Origin: Actinomyces bovis
Lineage (GTDB): Bacteria > Actinomycetota > Actinomycetes > Actinomycetales > Actinomycetaceae
NCBI RefSeq assembly: GCF_900444995.1
Contig: NZ_UAPQ01000010.1
Location: 62,001 to 126,000, forward strand
Direction of reading: 5' to 3'
DNA: 64,000 nucleotides
How positions within the stretch are numbered: position 1 is the stretch's first letter; each line of letters starts with the position of its first letter. Made by a program: the position numbers and the translations under genes. The notes under the pieces were generated by a model. It was given only the letters and a program-made list of their open reading frames with translations, was not told where the DNA came from and searched no databases. Below, in pieces: positions 36,469 through 43,734 of this stretch.

Positions 36469-37596
36469 ATGACAAAGATCGTCAACTCGTGGAATGACTT
36501 CGACCCCCTCAAGCATGTCATTGTTGGGCGTGCAGAGAACTCAGTCATCCCACCCGAAGAGCCCGCCACCTCCGAGAAGGTGCCGATCGACTCCGAGATG
36601 CGCGGCATGTGGGGCCCTCGACCCACGGAGACTGTTGAGAAGGCCAACGCCCAACTCGACTTCCTGGCCAAGACCCTGGAGGACCACGGCGTTAAGGTCG
36701 ACCGCCCCACGCCATTACAGTGGAACCAACCTGTCATCACCCCGGACTTCCGCACCGATTCAATGATGACGTGCATGCCTCCTCGTGACATCCTGCTCAC
36801 CATTGGCAACGAGATCATGGCATCCGCCAACTCCTTCCGCTGCCGCTACTTCGAGTACCTGGCCTACTGGCCGCTCATGAAGCAGTACTTCGACGAGGAC
36901 CCCGAGTTCAAGTGGACCCAGGCTCCCCGCCCGCGCTTGACCGACGCCTCCTACAAGCACAACTACTACGACGAGAAGATCTCCCTGGAGGAGCGCCTCG
37001 AGCGCACCGCCGCCAAGGACTTTGTCACCACCGAAGTAGAGCCCATGTGGGACGCCGCCGACGTGCTGCGCCTAGGCAAGGACCTGTTCATCCAGCACGG
37101 CCTGACCACCAACCGCACAGCCATGGAGTGGTTCAAGCGCTACTACCCCGACCTGCGGGTGCACGCAGTCAACTTCCCGGGTGACCCCTACCCGATCCAC
37201 ATCGACGCCACCTTCGTGCCGCTGCGGCCGGGCTTGATTATCAACAACCCGCACCGCCGTCTGCCCGAAGAGCAGCGCAAGATCTTCGAGGCCAACGACT
37301 GGCAGATCGTGGACGCCGCCGAGCCGGCTCACACCACCCCGCCGCCGCTGTGCTACTCCTCCGTGTGGCTGTCCATGAACTGCCTGGTCCTAGACCACAA
37401 GACCGTCATCTGCGAGGCCTCCGAGGTCCACCAGATGGAGCAGATGGACAAGCTGGGCATGAACGTCATCCCAGTTCCGTTCCGCGACGCCTACCCCTTC
37501 GGTGGTGCACTGCACTGCGCCACTGCGGACGTGTACCGCGAGGGCGGCTGCGAGGACTACTTCCCCAACCAGGTTGAGGACCCAACCCGGGTCTAA
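36469..37596 (+). CDS. AGAT-type amidinotransferase, copy 1
   Basis: The 375-residue protein aligns from end to end with glycine (arginine:glycine) amidinotransferase, which moves an amidino group between arginine and an amine. NDFDPLKHVIVGRAENSVIP, PPRDILLTIGNEIMASANSF and WLSMNCLVLD match the human enzyme. The catalytic triad is intact: Asp195 in MWDAADV, His244 in IHIDATF and Cys350 in ALHCATADV (human D254, H303, C407, with identical D-to-H spacing). Asp107 and Arg263 correspond to the arginine-binding D170 and R322. Human N300 and M302, on the glycine side, align with Tyr241 and Ile243, so the acceptor may not be glycine. The ATG has AAGGGAG eight bases upstream. A near-identical copy lies at 41302. 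Confidence 0.93.
   Translation: MTKIVNSWNDFDPLKHVIVGRAENSVIPPEEPATSEKVPIDSEMRGMWGPRPTETVEKANAQLDFLAKTLEDHGVKVDRPTPLQWNQPVITPDFRTDSMMTCMPPRDILLTIGNEIMASANSFRCRYFEYLAYWPLMKQYFDEDPEFKWTQAPRPRLTDASYKHNYYDEKISLEERLERTAAKDFVTTEVEPMWDAADVLRLGKDLFIQHGLTTNRTAMEWFKRYYPDLRVHAVNFPGDPYPIHIDATFVPLRPGLIINNPHRRLPEEQRKIFEANDWQIVDAAEPAHTTPPPLCYSSVWLSMNCLVLDHKTVICEASEVHQMEQMDKLGMNVIPVPFRDAYPFGGALHCATADVYREGGCEDYFPNQVEDPTRV
36805..37583 (+). repeat. 779-bp exact repeat, copy 1 (within amidinotransferase gene 1)
   Basis: Reading the two amidinotransferase genes base by base, every position from 36805 to 37583 equals the position 4833 bases downstream (41638-42416). The first 336 bases of the genes differ at many sites, in clusters, and the last few codons differ too. 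The two copies are in direct orientation. Confidence 0.9.
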
Positions 37597-37616
37597 CCAC
37601 CACACTTCAATCAATC

Positions 37617-37644
37617 CCTGGGCGGACCTTCCGGTCCGCCCAGG
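37617..37644 (+). terminator. Hairpin between amidinotransferase 1 and the first DMT transporter
   Basis: A perfect 12-bp stem (CCTGGGCGGACC at 37617-37628, complement at 37633-37644) closes on a TTCC tetraloop. No T run follows. It may attenuate transcription into the transporter gene or protect the upstream message; a full stop is not certain because the next gene starts only 35 bases on. Confidence 0.65.
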
Positions 37645-37678
37645 ACCCTACGATTACTCAAAGAGGAGTAAACTCGAA

Positions 37679-38638
37679 ATGGATGCGCAAAGCCGTCAAA
37701 AGCTTGCGGGCTTCGGCTTCATGTTTCTCTCGTCCAGCCTTATGGGTGGGATTGGGGCCTTTGCCAGGTTTATCGAGGCACCTGGCATGTTCATCTCCTT
37801 CAACCGCAGCTTTGCCGGTTTCATTGCGACGACCATCATCTTCCTTGCTACGGGGAAATTTGGGAAACTCAAATCCCTCAAATTTACCCCGAGCATCTTT
37901 TTGACCGGTATCTTCCTCGGTCTTCTCTCAGGCCTCTATGTCATGTCGACCCAGATGACCACGCTGTCTAACGCAGCCTTCCTCATCTACACAGGACCTA
38001 TCTACTCGACACTGTTGGCCACCATCTTCCTTAAAGAACCTTTCACCAAAGTCACCGCGGCATCCTTGATCTCTGTATTCGTTGGGTGTTTGCTTATCAT
38101 CGGCATCATCAACTACACCGCCACCGACGGTGTCACCGTTAGCCTCAGCCTCGATCCCCAATATATGACGGGAAACCTCATTGCGCTCGCTTCCGGCGTG
38201 GCCTACGGCCTTTTTCTTTTCTTCAGTCGCTACCGCACTGACGTCGAGTCCAATGTGCGCTCCTTTTTCAACTTCCTTTTCGCGATTTGCACCATCGGCA
38301 TCATTCTCATCTTCATGCGTCCTGACCTGTCCCAGATGACCACCCGCGGCTGGATCGTCCTTGTCATTGCTGCCTTCATCACTGGCTTCGGAGCGTTCTT
38401 CTTCCTCACTGTGGCCGCGAAAATCCTGCTCGCCGGAGAACTTGCAACAATTTCCTACCAAGAAACCATTATGGCCACCTTCCTAGGAATCATTCTCTTC
38501 AGCGAACCAATCAGTGTCCCCCAGATGATCGGTGGCGCTCTCATCATCCTCGGCGGAATTTCGCAAATCCTTTTCTCCACCAAGAAAACCGTCCCTGCAC
38601 GACAAAAGCCAGCTGACAGCATCGCCGCGCCTCACTAA
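37679..38638 (+). CDS. DMT/EamA-type transporter 1
   Basis: The 319-residue membrane protein has ten hydrophobic segments and two EamA-type halves (first half with FIGFMFLSSSLMGG-like start, second with GNLIALASGVAYGLFLFFSR and ATISYQETIMATFLGIILFS). Such proteins of the drug/metabolite superfamily usually export small metabolites or amino acids, and some import them. The ATG at 37679 has AGAGGAG ten bases upstream. Base composition is clearly lower in GC than in arcABC and in the amidinotransferase genes. It is followed by the creatininase gene after 30 bases, suggesting a transport role for a guanidino compound or its product. A second DMT gene follows the other amidinotransferase copy. Confidence 0.85.
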   Translation: MDAQSRQKLAGFGFMFLSSSLMGGIGAFARFIEAPGMFISFNRSFAGFIATTIIFLATGKFGKLKSLKFTPSIFLTGIFLGLLSGLYVMSTQMTTLSNAAFLIYTGPIYSTLLATIFLKEPFTKVTAASLISVFVGCLLIIGIINYTATDGVTVSLSLDPQYMTGNLIALASGVAYGLFLFFSRYRTDVESNVRSFFNFLFAICTIGIILIFMRPDLSQMTTRGWIVLVIAAFITGFGAFFFLTVAAKILLAGELATISYQETIMATFLGIILFSEPISVPQMIGGALIILGGISQILFSTKKTVPARQKPADSIAAPH

Positions 38639-38668
38639 GTGCCCCACACCTCATCGAAAGGCCAAACA

Positions 38669-39454
38669 ATGACCGAACTCAACATTATGCGAATGGATGC
38701 CTTCACCTATCGGGAGAAAGTCGCAGACCCCGACGTGATTGCTTTGGTTCCAGTTGGCTCGGTGGAACAGCATGGCCCCCATATGCCTCTCGGCGTTGAT
38801 ACTATGCTGTCTACTCTGATGGCCGAACTTACCGCGGCCGAAGTCAACGGGATCGTCGCTCCCACGATCACCTTCGGCTATAAGTCACAGCAACGGTCAG
38901 GTGGCGGTAACCACATCGTGGGTACTTTCGGCTTCGATGCCAGTCATGTCATCGAAACCACCCGGACTCTGCTTAATGAACTGTATCGCCACGGGCTGAC
39001 CCGGATCGCCTTCATCAACGGTCATTATGAGAATTACCAGTTCGTTTACGAAGGCGTTGACCTTGCTCTCAGGGACATCAGGAACTCTGGTGCCCAGGTG
39101 CCAAAGGTCGTCATTTTGTCATACTGGGACTTCGTATCCGAGGCGGCGATCGAAGAACTCTACCCAGACGGATTCCCTGGTTGGGATATTGAGCATGGCG
39201 GTGTCATGGAGACTTCACTGATGTTGCTCCATTTCCCCGATCTCGTCCATATGGACAAGGTCATGGATCTCCCCGCAGCAGATATCCCACCTTATGATGT
39301 CCTCCCCGCGATCCCCGAACGTACCCCGCCCTCCGGTTGTCTTTCCTCAGCGGCAGTATCGACCGCTAAGAAGGGACAGGTTCTTACCACGTCGATCATC
39401 GCTGGGATGACCGAGGTCCTCGGCAAAGAATTCCCCACGAAGGCCCTCACCTAA
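38669..39454 (+). CDS. Creatininase (creatinine amidohydrolase)
   Basis: The 261-residue protein belongs to the creatininase family and, from memory of the Pseudomonas putida enzyme, matches true creatininase and not only the wider family. Metal ligands Glu33, His35, Asp44 (VGSVEQHGPHMPLGVD), His119, Glu121 (NGHYEN) and Glu175 (IEHGG) align with E34, H36, D45, H120, E122, E177. The creatinine-binding Trp153 (LSYWDFV) and Trp172 (GWDIEHGGV) are retained, as is YKSQQRSGGGNH. It opens creatinine to creatine reversibly. No creatinase (creatine amidinohydrolase) gene is present, so creatine would need another sink. The ATG has GAAAGG upstream. GC is lower than in the flanks. Confidence 0.92.
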   Translation: MTELNIMRMDAFTYREKVADPDVIALVPVGSVEQHGPHMPLGVDTMLSTLMAELTAAEVNGIVAPTITFGYKSQQRSGGGNHIVGTFGFDASHVIETTRTLLNELYRHGLTRIAFINGHYENYQFVYEGVDLALRDIRNSGAQVPKVVILSYWDFVSEAAIEELYPDGFPGWDIEHGGVMETSLMLLHFPDLVHMDKVMDLPAADIPPYDVLPAIPERTPPSGCLSSAAVSTAKKGQVLTTSIIAGMTEVLGKEFPTKALT

Positions 39455-39576
39455 AGCGGCTCTACTAGTAAAGCTCTCCACGATTAGACATAGGAAGAAA
39501 TCTATTGCCCCGTTGATATTTCGTCACTGGTATGGCTACTATTCCCCGAAAGAGTTCCCGAAGGGATCCGGAGATC

Positions 39577-41241
39577 ATGGATACCCAAACACATCCAGAC
39601 AATCCCGACTCAGAGTGTTGCACGTCCGTTTCGGCTGTGACACCACGGCGGTGGGATGACCTGATCATCAAAACTATCAGCCTTGTCCTTGTGGGTGCTG
39701 TCGTCACGTTCGCAGTACTCAGCAGCTCGGTTGCAGCAAACGCCATTGGGTCGTTCAGAACCTTCGTCACTGGTAACTTTACATGGTATTTCGTGACGTT
39801 GGCTACGGTGGCTTTGGCTTTCTGTGTCTACATGGCGAGTGGTCAACGCGGAAAGGTTGTGTTAGGGGGGAAGGATGCAAAACCCGAGTATGGTCGCTTC
39901 GCGTGGTATTCTATGCTCTTTGCATGCGGCCAGGGGATTGGGTTGATCTTCTGGTCTGTGGCCGAGCCTATCCTGGTCAAGGATACCAATCCGATTCAGG
40001 GGCACATTGGAGTTGACAAAGTTGACGGGGCTCTGATCTGGAGCTACTTCCACTGGGCGGTGCACGCCTGGGCAATCTATTGTGTGGTCGCCTTATGCCT
40101 AGCGCTTTCTTTCCATAACCGGAACAAAGCGATGACCTTTCGGGACGCATTAGTCGGGATATTCCCAGAGAAGCTTCGACGGCCAATAGGGGTGATAGTT
40201 GAAATCGTTGCGATCCTAGCAACAGTTTTTGGGCTGTCAACCTCATTCGCTTTTGCAGCCATGCAGTTGTCGTCTGGTCTAGGACAAACCTTCGGCCTTG
40301 AGAATTACGACATGACCCGAACCATCATCATCGTAGGGATCGGCGTTTTCGCTGCAGCTAGCGTCTATCTGGGCATTGAAAAAGGCATGAAGCGAATCAG
40401 CGAGGTCAACTCCATTTTGTCCATCGCCTTGCTCGTTGGCCTGCTTCTTGCCGGTCCGACGCTGTACCTATTATCAATCCTGCCACAGACTGCCGGTGGG
40501 TACCTCTGGTCGATGTGGTGGATGGGAACTTGGACTGATGCCAGCTCGGTGGTGACTCCGTTGCAGTCTTGGAGCGATAGCTGGAACGGTATCTGGACCG
40601 TCTTCATCTGGTGCTGGTGCTGGGCTTTCTCTCCATTCGTTGGGTCATTTATCGCCCGGATTTCCCGCGGACGATCGGTTCGCGAATTTGTCGTGGGAGT
40701 CCTTGGAATCCCATCAATGATCTGCGTCATCTGGATTGGTGTCGTTGGCGGGTCTGCCCTTTTCTACGACGAGACAAAGAACGGTATCGTTACCAAGGCA
40801 GTTGAGCAGGACACGTCGCTCGGGTTGTTCGTGATGCTAGGGGAATTGCCTTACCAACCAGTAGCCTTCGCCCTCTTACTCGCCGCCACCATTTTGGTCG
40901 GTACCTACTATCTGACATCACTGGACTCAGGGGTTCACGCACTGAGCGGCTTTGTTTCCTCGGCGTCTAGGCCATCGCGACTATTTAGCGTTGCGCTCGT
41001 CGCAGGCATTGCCATCATCGCCTTCCTCCTCCTCAGCATTGGTGGCGAAAGCGTGGTTGGCACAGTCCAAACTGGCACGATCATCGGAGCACTGCCCTAC
41101 ACTCTTGTCGTACTGCTGATGATGCTGAATACAGTCCGCTACACAAACCGGGATCTTGTCCCACAACTCGGTGGATCTTTTCCGGCATCCAGCCTCATAA
41201 AGTCTAGGAGGGAGGTTTTCTTTTTAGCAACGGATATCTAG
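39577..41241 (+). CDS. BCCT-family transporter
   Basis: The protein of about 554 residues has twelve predicted membrane segments of the betaine/carnitine/choline transporter (LeuT-fold) family. WSYFHWAVHAWAIYCVVALC and, in the centre, FSPFVGSFIARISRGRSVRE match the family signature. The substrate pocket of this family normally binds quaternary amines with Trp residues, several of which occur here (WTVFIWCWCWAF). Creatine, creatinine or sarcosine are plausible substrates from the context only. The start is placed at ATG 39577, ten bases after AAGGGA; the ATG at 39532 has no ribosome site. Composition is the lowest-GC part of the locus. Confidence 0.9.
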   Translation: MDTQTHPDNPDSECCTSVSAVTPRRWDDLIIKTISLVLVGAVVTFAVLSSSVAANAIGSFRTFVTGNFTWYFVTLATVALAFCVYMASGQRGKVVLGGKDAKPEYGRFAWYSMLFACGQGIGLIFWSVAEPILVKDTNPIQGHIGVDKVDGALIWSYFHWAVHAWAIYCVVALCLALSFHNRNKAMTFRDALVGIFPEKLRRPIGVIVEIVAILATVFGLSTSFAFAAMQLSSGLGQTFGLENYDMTRTIIIVGIGVFAAASVYLGIEKGMKRISEVNSILSIALLVGLLLAGPTLYLLSILPQTAGGYLWSMWWMGTWTDASSVVTPLQSWSDSWNGIWTVFIWCWCWAFSPFVGSFIARISRGRSVREFVVGVLGIPSMICVIWIGVVGGSALFYDETKNGIVTKAVEQDTSLGLFVMLGELPYQPVAFALLLAATILVGTYYLTSLDSGVHALSGFVSSASRPSRLFSVALVAGIAIIAFLLLSIGGESVVGTVQTGTIIGALPYTLVVLLMMLNTVRYTNRDLVPQLGGSFPASSLIKSRREVFFLATDI

Positions 41242-41263
41242 CCTCCATCGATGTATCGAATCT

Positions 41264-41280
41264 TGCGGCATAATGCCGCA
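41264..41280 (+). promoter_or_regulatory. Leader hairpin of amidinotransferase gene 2
   Basis: TGCGGCA-TAA-TGCCGCA (stem 7, loop 3) lies 21 bases before the start codon and directly upstream of the ribosome site AAAGGAG. It could be the end of the BCCT transcript or a structure that controls translation of the second amidinotransferase. Confidence 0.5.
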
Positions 41281-41301
41281 TTCACAAAGGAGTGATTTCT
41301 C

Positions 41302-42429
41302 ATGACGAAGATCGTCAACTCGTGGAACGACTTCGACCCGCTCAAGCACGTCATCGTCGGACGTGCAGAGAACTCAGTCATCCCACCCGAAGAGCCCGCC
41401 ACCTCCGAGAAGGTGCCGATCGACTCCGAGATGCGCGGCATGTGGGGCCCGCGCCCGCTGGAGACTGTGGAGAAGGCCGCCGCCCAACTCGACTTCCTGG
41501 CCAAGACCCTGGAGGACCACGGCGTTAAGGTCGACCGCCCCACCCCGTTGCAGTGGAACCAGCACATCCAGACGCCGGACTTCCGCAACGACTCCATGAT
41601 GACCTGTATGCCGCCGCGTGACATCCTGCTCACCATCGGCAACGAGATCATGGCATCCGCCAACTCCTTCCGCTGCCGCTACTTCGAGTACCTGGCCTAC
41701 TGGCCGCTCATGAAGCAGTACTTCGACGAGGACCCCGAGTTCAAGTGGACCCAGGCTCCCCGCCCGCGCTTGACCGACGCCTCCTACAAGCACAACTACT
41801 ACGACGAGAAGATCTCCCTGGAGGAGCGCCTCGAGCGCACCGCCGCCAAGGACTTTGTCACCACCGAAGTAGAGCCCATGTGGGACGCCGCCGACGTGCT
41901 GCGCCTAGGCAAGGACCTGTTCATCCAGCACGGCCTGACCACCAACCGCACAGCCATGGAGTGGTTCAAGCGCTACTACCCCGACCTGCGGGTGCACGCA
42001 GTCAACTTCCCGGGTGACCCCTACCCGATCCACATCGACGCCACCTTCGTGCCGCTGCGGCCGGGCTTGATTATCAACAACCCGCACCGCCGTCTGCCCG
42101 AAGAGCAGCGCAAGATCTTCGAGGCCAACGACTGGCAGATCGTGGACGCCGCCGAGCCGGCTCACACCACCCCGCCGCCGCTGTGCTACTCCTCCGTGTG
42201 GCTGTCCATGAACTGCCTGGTCCTAGACCACAAGACCGTCATCTGCGAGGCCTCCGAGGTCCACCAGATGGAGCAGATGGACAAGCTGGGCATGAACGTC
42301 ATCCCAGTTCCGTTCCGCGACGCCTACCCCTTCGGTGGTGCACTGCACTGCGCCACTGCGGACGTGTACCGCGAGGGCGGCTGCGAGGACTACTTCCCCA
42401 ACCAGGTTGAGGACCCCACCCTCGTCTGA
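41302..42429 (+). CDS. AGAT-type amidinotransferase, copy 2
   Basis: The 375-residue protein differs from copy 1 by only a small number of substitutions, all in the first 110 residues and the last two positions (for example PLETVEKAAAQ for PTETVEKANAQ, and NQHIQTPDFRND for NQPVITPDFRTD). The catalytic Asp195, His244 and Cys350, Asp107, Arg263, and the unusual Tyr241 and Ile243 are the same. Both proteins should therefore have the same chemistry, an amidino transfer with arginine on one side. The ATG has AAAGGAG nine bases upstream. It follows the BCCT gene and precedes a second DMT transporter, mirroring the order around copy 1. Confidence 0.93.
   Translation: MTKIVNSWNDFDPLKHVIVGRAENSVIPPEEPATSEKVPIDSEMRGMWGPRPLETVEKAAAQLDFLAKTLEDHGVKVDRPTPLQWNQHIQTPDFRNDSMMTCMPPRDILLTIGNEIMASANSFRCRYFEYLAYWPLMKQYFDEDPEFKWTQAPRPRLTDASYKHNYYDEKISLEERLERTAAKDFVTTEVEPMWDAADVLRLGKDLFIQHGLTTNRTAMEWFKRYYPDLRVHAVNFPGDPYPIHIDATFVPLRPGLIINNPHRRLPEEQRKIFEANDWQIVDAAEPAHTTPPPLCYSSVWLSMNCLVLDHKTVICEASEVHQMEQMDKLGMNVIPVPFRDAYPFGGALHCATADVYREGGCEDYFPNQVEDPTLV
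41638..42416 (+). repeat. 779-bp exact repeat, copy 2 (within amidinotransferase gene 2)
   Basis: Second copy of the exact repeat, 4833 bases from the first and in the same orientation. The segment between the starts of the two copies carries DMT 1, the creatininase and the BCCT transporter. Confidence 0.9.
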
Positions 42430-42447
42430 GTTGGCCGGGCGCTTCTA

Positions 42448-42525
42448 GGGGCAGGCCTCCAAAGACCTGCCCCAGACATGGGTAGCCGCTGTGGCGGTGG
42501 ACCATGCTCCGCCGCCACAGCGGCT
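42448..42525 (+). terminator. Two hairpins between amidinotransferase 2 and DMT transporter 2
   Basis: GGGGCAGG/CCTGCCCC (42448-42455, 42466-42473) is followed by a perfect 14-bp stem AGCCGCTGTGGCGG (42484-42497) with its complement at 42512-42525. There is no T tract. They may lessen read-through into the transporter gene that starts at 42560. Confidence 0.55.
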
Positions 42526-42559
42526 CCTGCCAGCCATAAACTCACAATTAAGGATGACC

Positions 42560-43603
42560 ATGAGCACTACCTCCGCTGCCGAGACAACGACGTCCGGCAA
42601 CTACGTCATGAACAAGTCGCTGGGTGCCCTGGCCATGGTGCTCTCAGCCACCGGCATGGGCCTGGTCGGAACTTTGTCCCGGGGCGCAACTAAAGGTCTT
42701 ATTCCCAATGACAAGTCCGTCATTGGCTCCTTCCTTGCTTTCGGCCGCATGGGCATGGGCCTAGTCGGCTTCGTCATCCTCCTCCTACTGACCAGGAAGG
42801 TAGCGTTGTTCAAGACGACTAAGCTCAGCTTCCCGATCATTATGGGAGGCGTATCCATCGGCCTATCCCTGGGCTGCTACATCTCCTCCACTCTGCTCAC
42901 CTCGATCGCCAACGCTGTCTTCCTCATCTACACGGGCCCGCTGTTCTGCACGATCCTGGCGCGCATCTTCCGCAAGGAAAAGATCAGTCCCCTCAACGGG
43001 TTCTTCCTCTTCCTGGTGTTCCTGGGCATGCTCTTTACCATTGGCGTCATTGACTACAAGGATGGCTCGCTGGTCTTCGGCCTCAACCTGGAGGTCACCT
43101 CTGCCGAGTTCCCGAAGAAGCCTCTGGGCGACTTCCTGGGGCTTCTCTCCGGCGTGCTCTACGGCCTCGCCCTGTTCTTCAATGGCTACCGCAAGGACGT
43201 GGACTCAGTGGTGCGCGGCACCTGGAACTTCCTCTGGGCCGCCATTGCCACAATTTGCATGTCGCTGCTGCTCAAGCCCTGGCACGGCGTGGCCACCTTC
43301 ACCGCCGGCAACTGGGCCTGGGCTTTCTCCCTGTTCTTCTTCTGTGGACTATTTGCCATTGGCTGGCTAGTCGTCGCCGGACGCAACCTGCCAGCGGTCG
43401 AGATGTCCACTATCTCCTACTGGGAGTGTCCGGTAGCCATTATCTGTGGCTTCCTGATCTTCCACGAGAACCTCACTCCTATCGGTGCACTAGGCGGCCT
43501 GCTGATCATCGGGGGCGGGTTCGCCCCGATCATCGTCGACGCCGTCAACCGACGCCGGGGGGTGACCACGGTTTCAGAGGCCACCGCCTCCCCGGCCTCC
43601 TGA
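42560..43603 (+). CDS. DMT/EamA-type transporter 2
   Basis: The 347-residue membrane protein is related in arrangement to the DMT protein at 37679: both carry a run of the type NAVFLIYTGP in the first half and an EMSTISYWECPVA or LATISYQETIMA segment in the second half. There are ten hydrophobic segments. The start is ATG 42560, six bases after AAGGA; the frame is open further back. In contrast to DMT 1 its base composition is close to the genome average, so the two are not recent duplicates. Export or import of a guanidino compound, ornithine or sarcosine/glycine is inferred only from its place after an amidinotransferase gene. Confidence 0.86.
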   Translation: MSTTSAAETTTSGNYVMNKSLGALAMVLSATGMGLVGTLSRGATKGLIPNDKSVIGSFLAFGRMGMGLVGFVILLLLTRKVALFKTTKLSFPIIMGGVSIGLSLGCYISSTLLTSIANAVFLIYTGPLFCTILARIFRKEKISPLNGFFLFLVFLGMLFTIGVIDYKDGSLVFGLNLEVTSAEFPKKPLGDFLGLLSGVLYGLALFFNGYRKDVDSVVRGTWNFLWAAIATICMSLLLKPWHGVATFTAGNWAWAFSLFFFCGLFAIGWLVVAGRNLPAVEMSTISYWECPVAIICGFLIFHENLTPIGALGGLLIIGGGFAPIIVDAVNRRRGVTTVSEATASPAS

Positions 43604-43612
43604 AATACGCCA

Positions 43613-43659
43613 TGGGGTGGTCCTGCCTGCGCCTAACCGGTGTAGGCAGGACCACCCCA
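43613..43659 (+). terminator. 16-bp hairpin after DMT transporter 2
   Basis: TGGGGTGGTCCTGCCT (43613-43628) pairs perfectly with 43644-43659 around a 15-base loop. This is the strongest stem in the locus and probably ends the arc/amidinotransferase transcription unit or units. Confidence 0.7.
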
Positions 43660-43734
43660 CAGGCAACTTAATAATCATTCGGCACGCTGCCTCCCTGATA
43701 CTGGCACGTGCGTCCCAGACGGAAGCAGGCTCAA

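Noticed and set aside
39532-39576. Longer N-terminus of the BCCT protein
   Set aside because: The ATG at 39532 has no ribosome site, whereas the one at 39577 does.
36469-42429. Composite transposon explanation for the duplicated amidinotransferases
   Set aside because: No transposase, terminal inverted repeats or target duplications were found at the edges; the repeat boundaries lie inside coding sequence.
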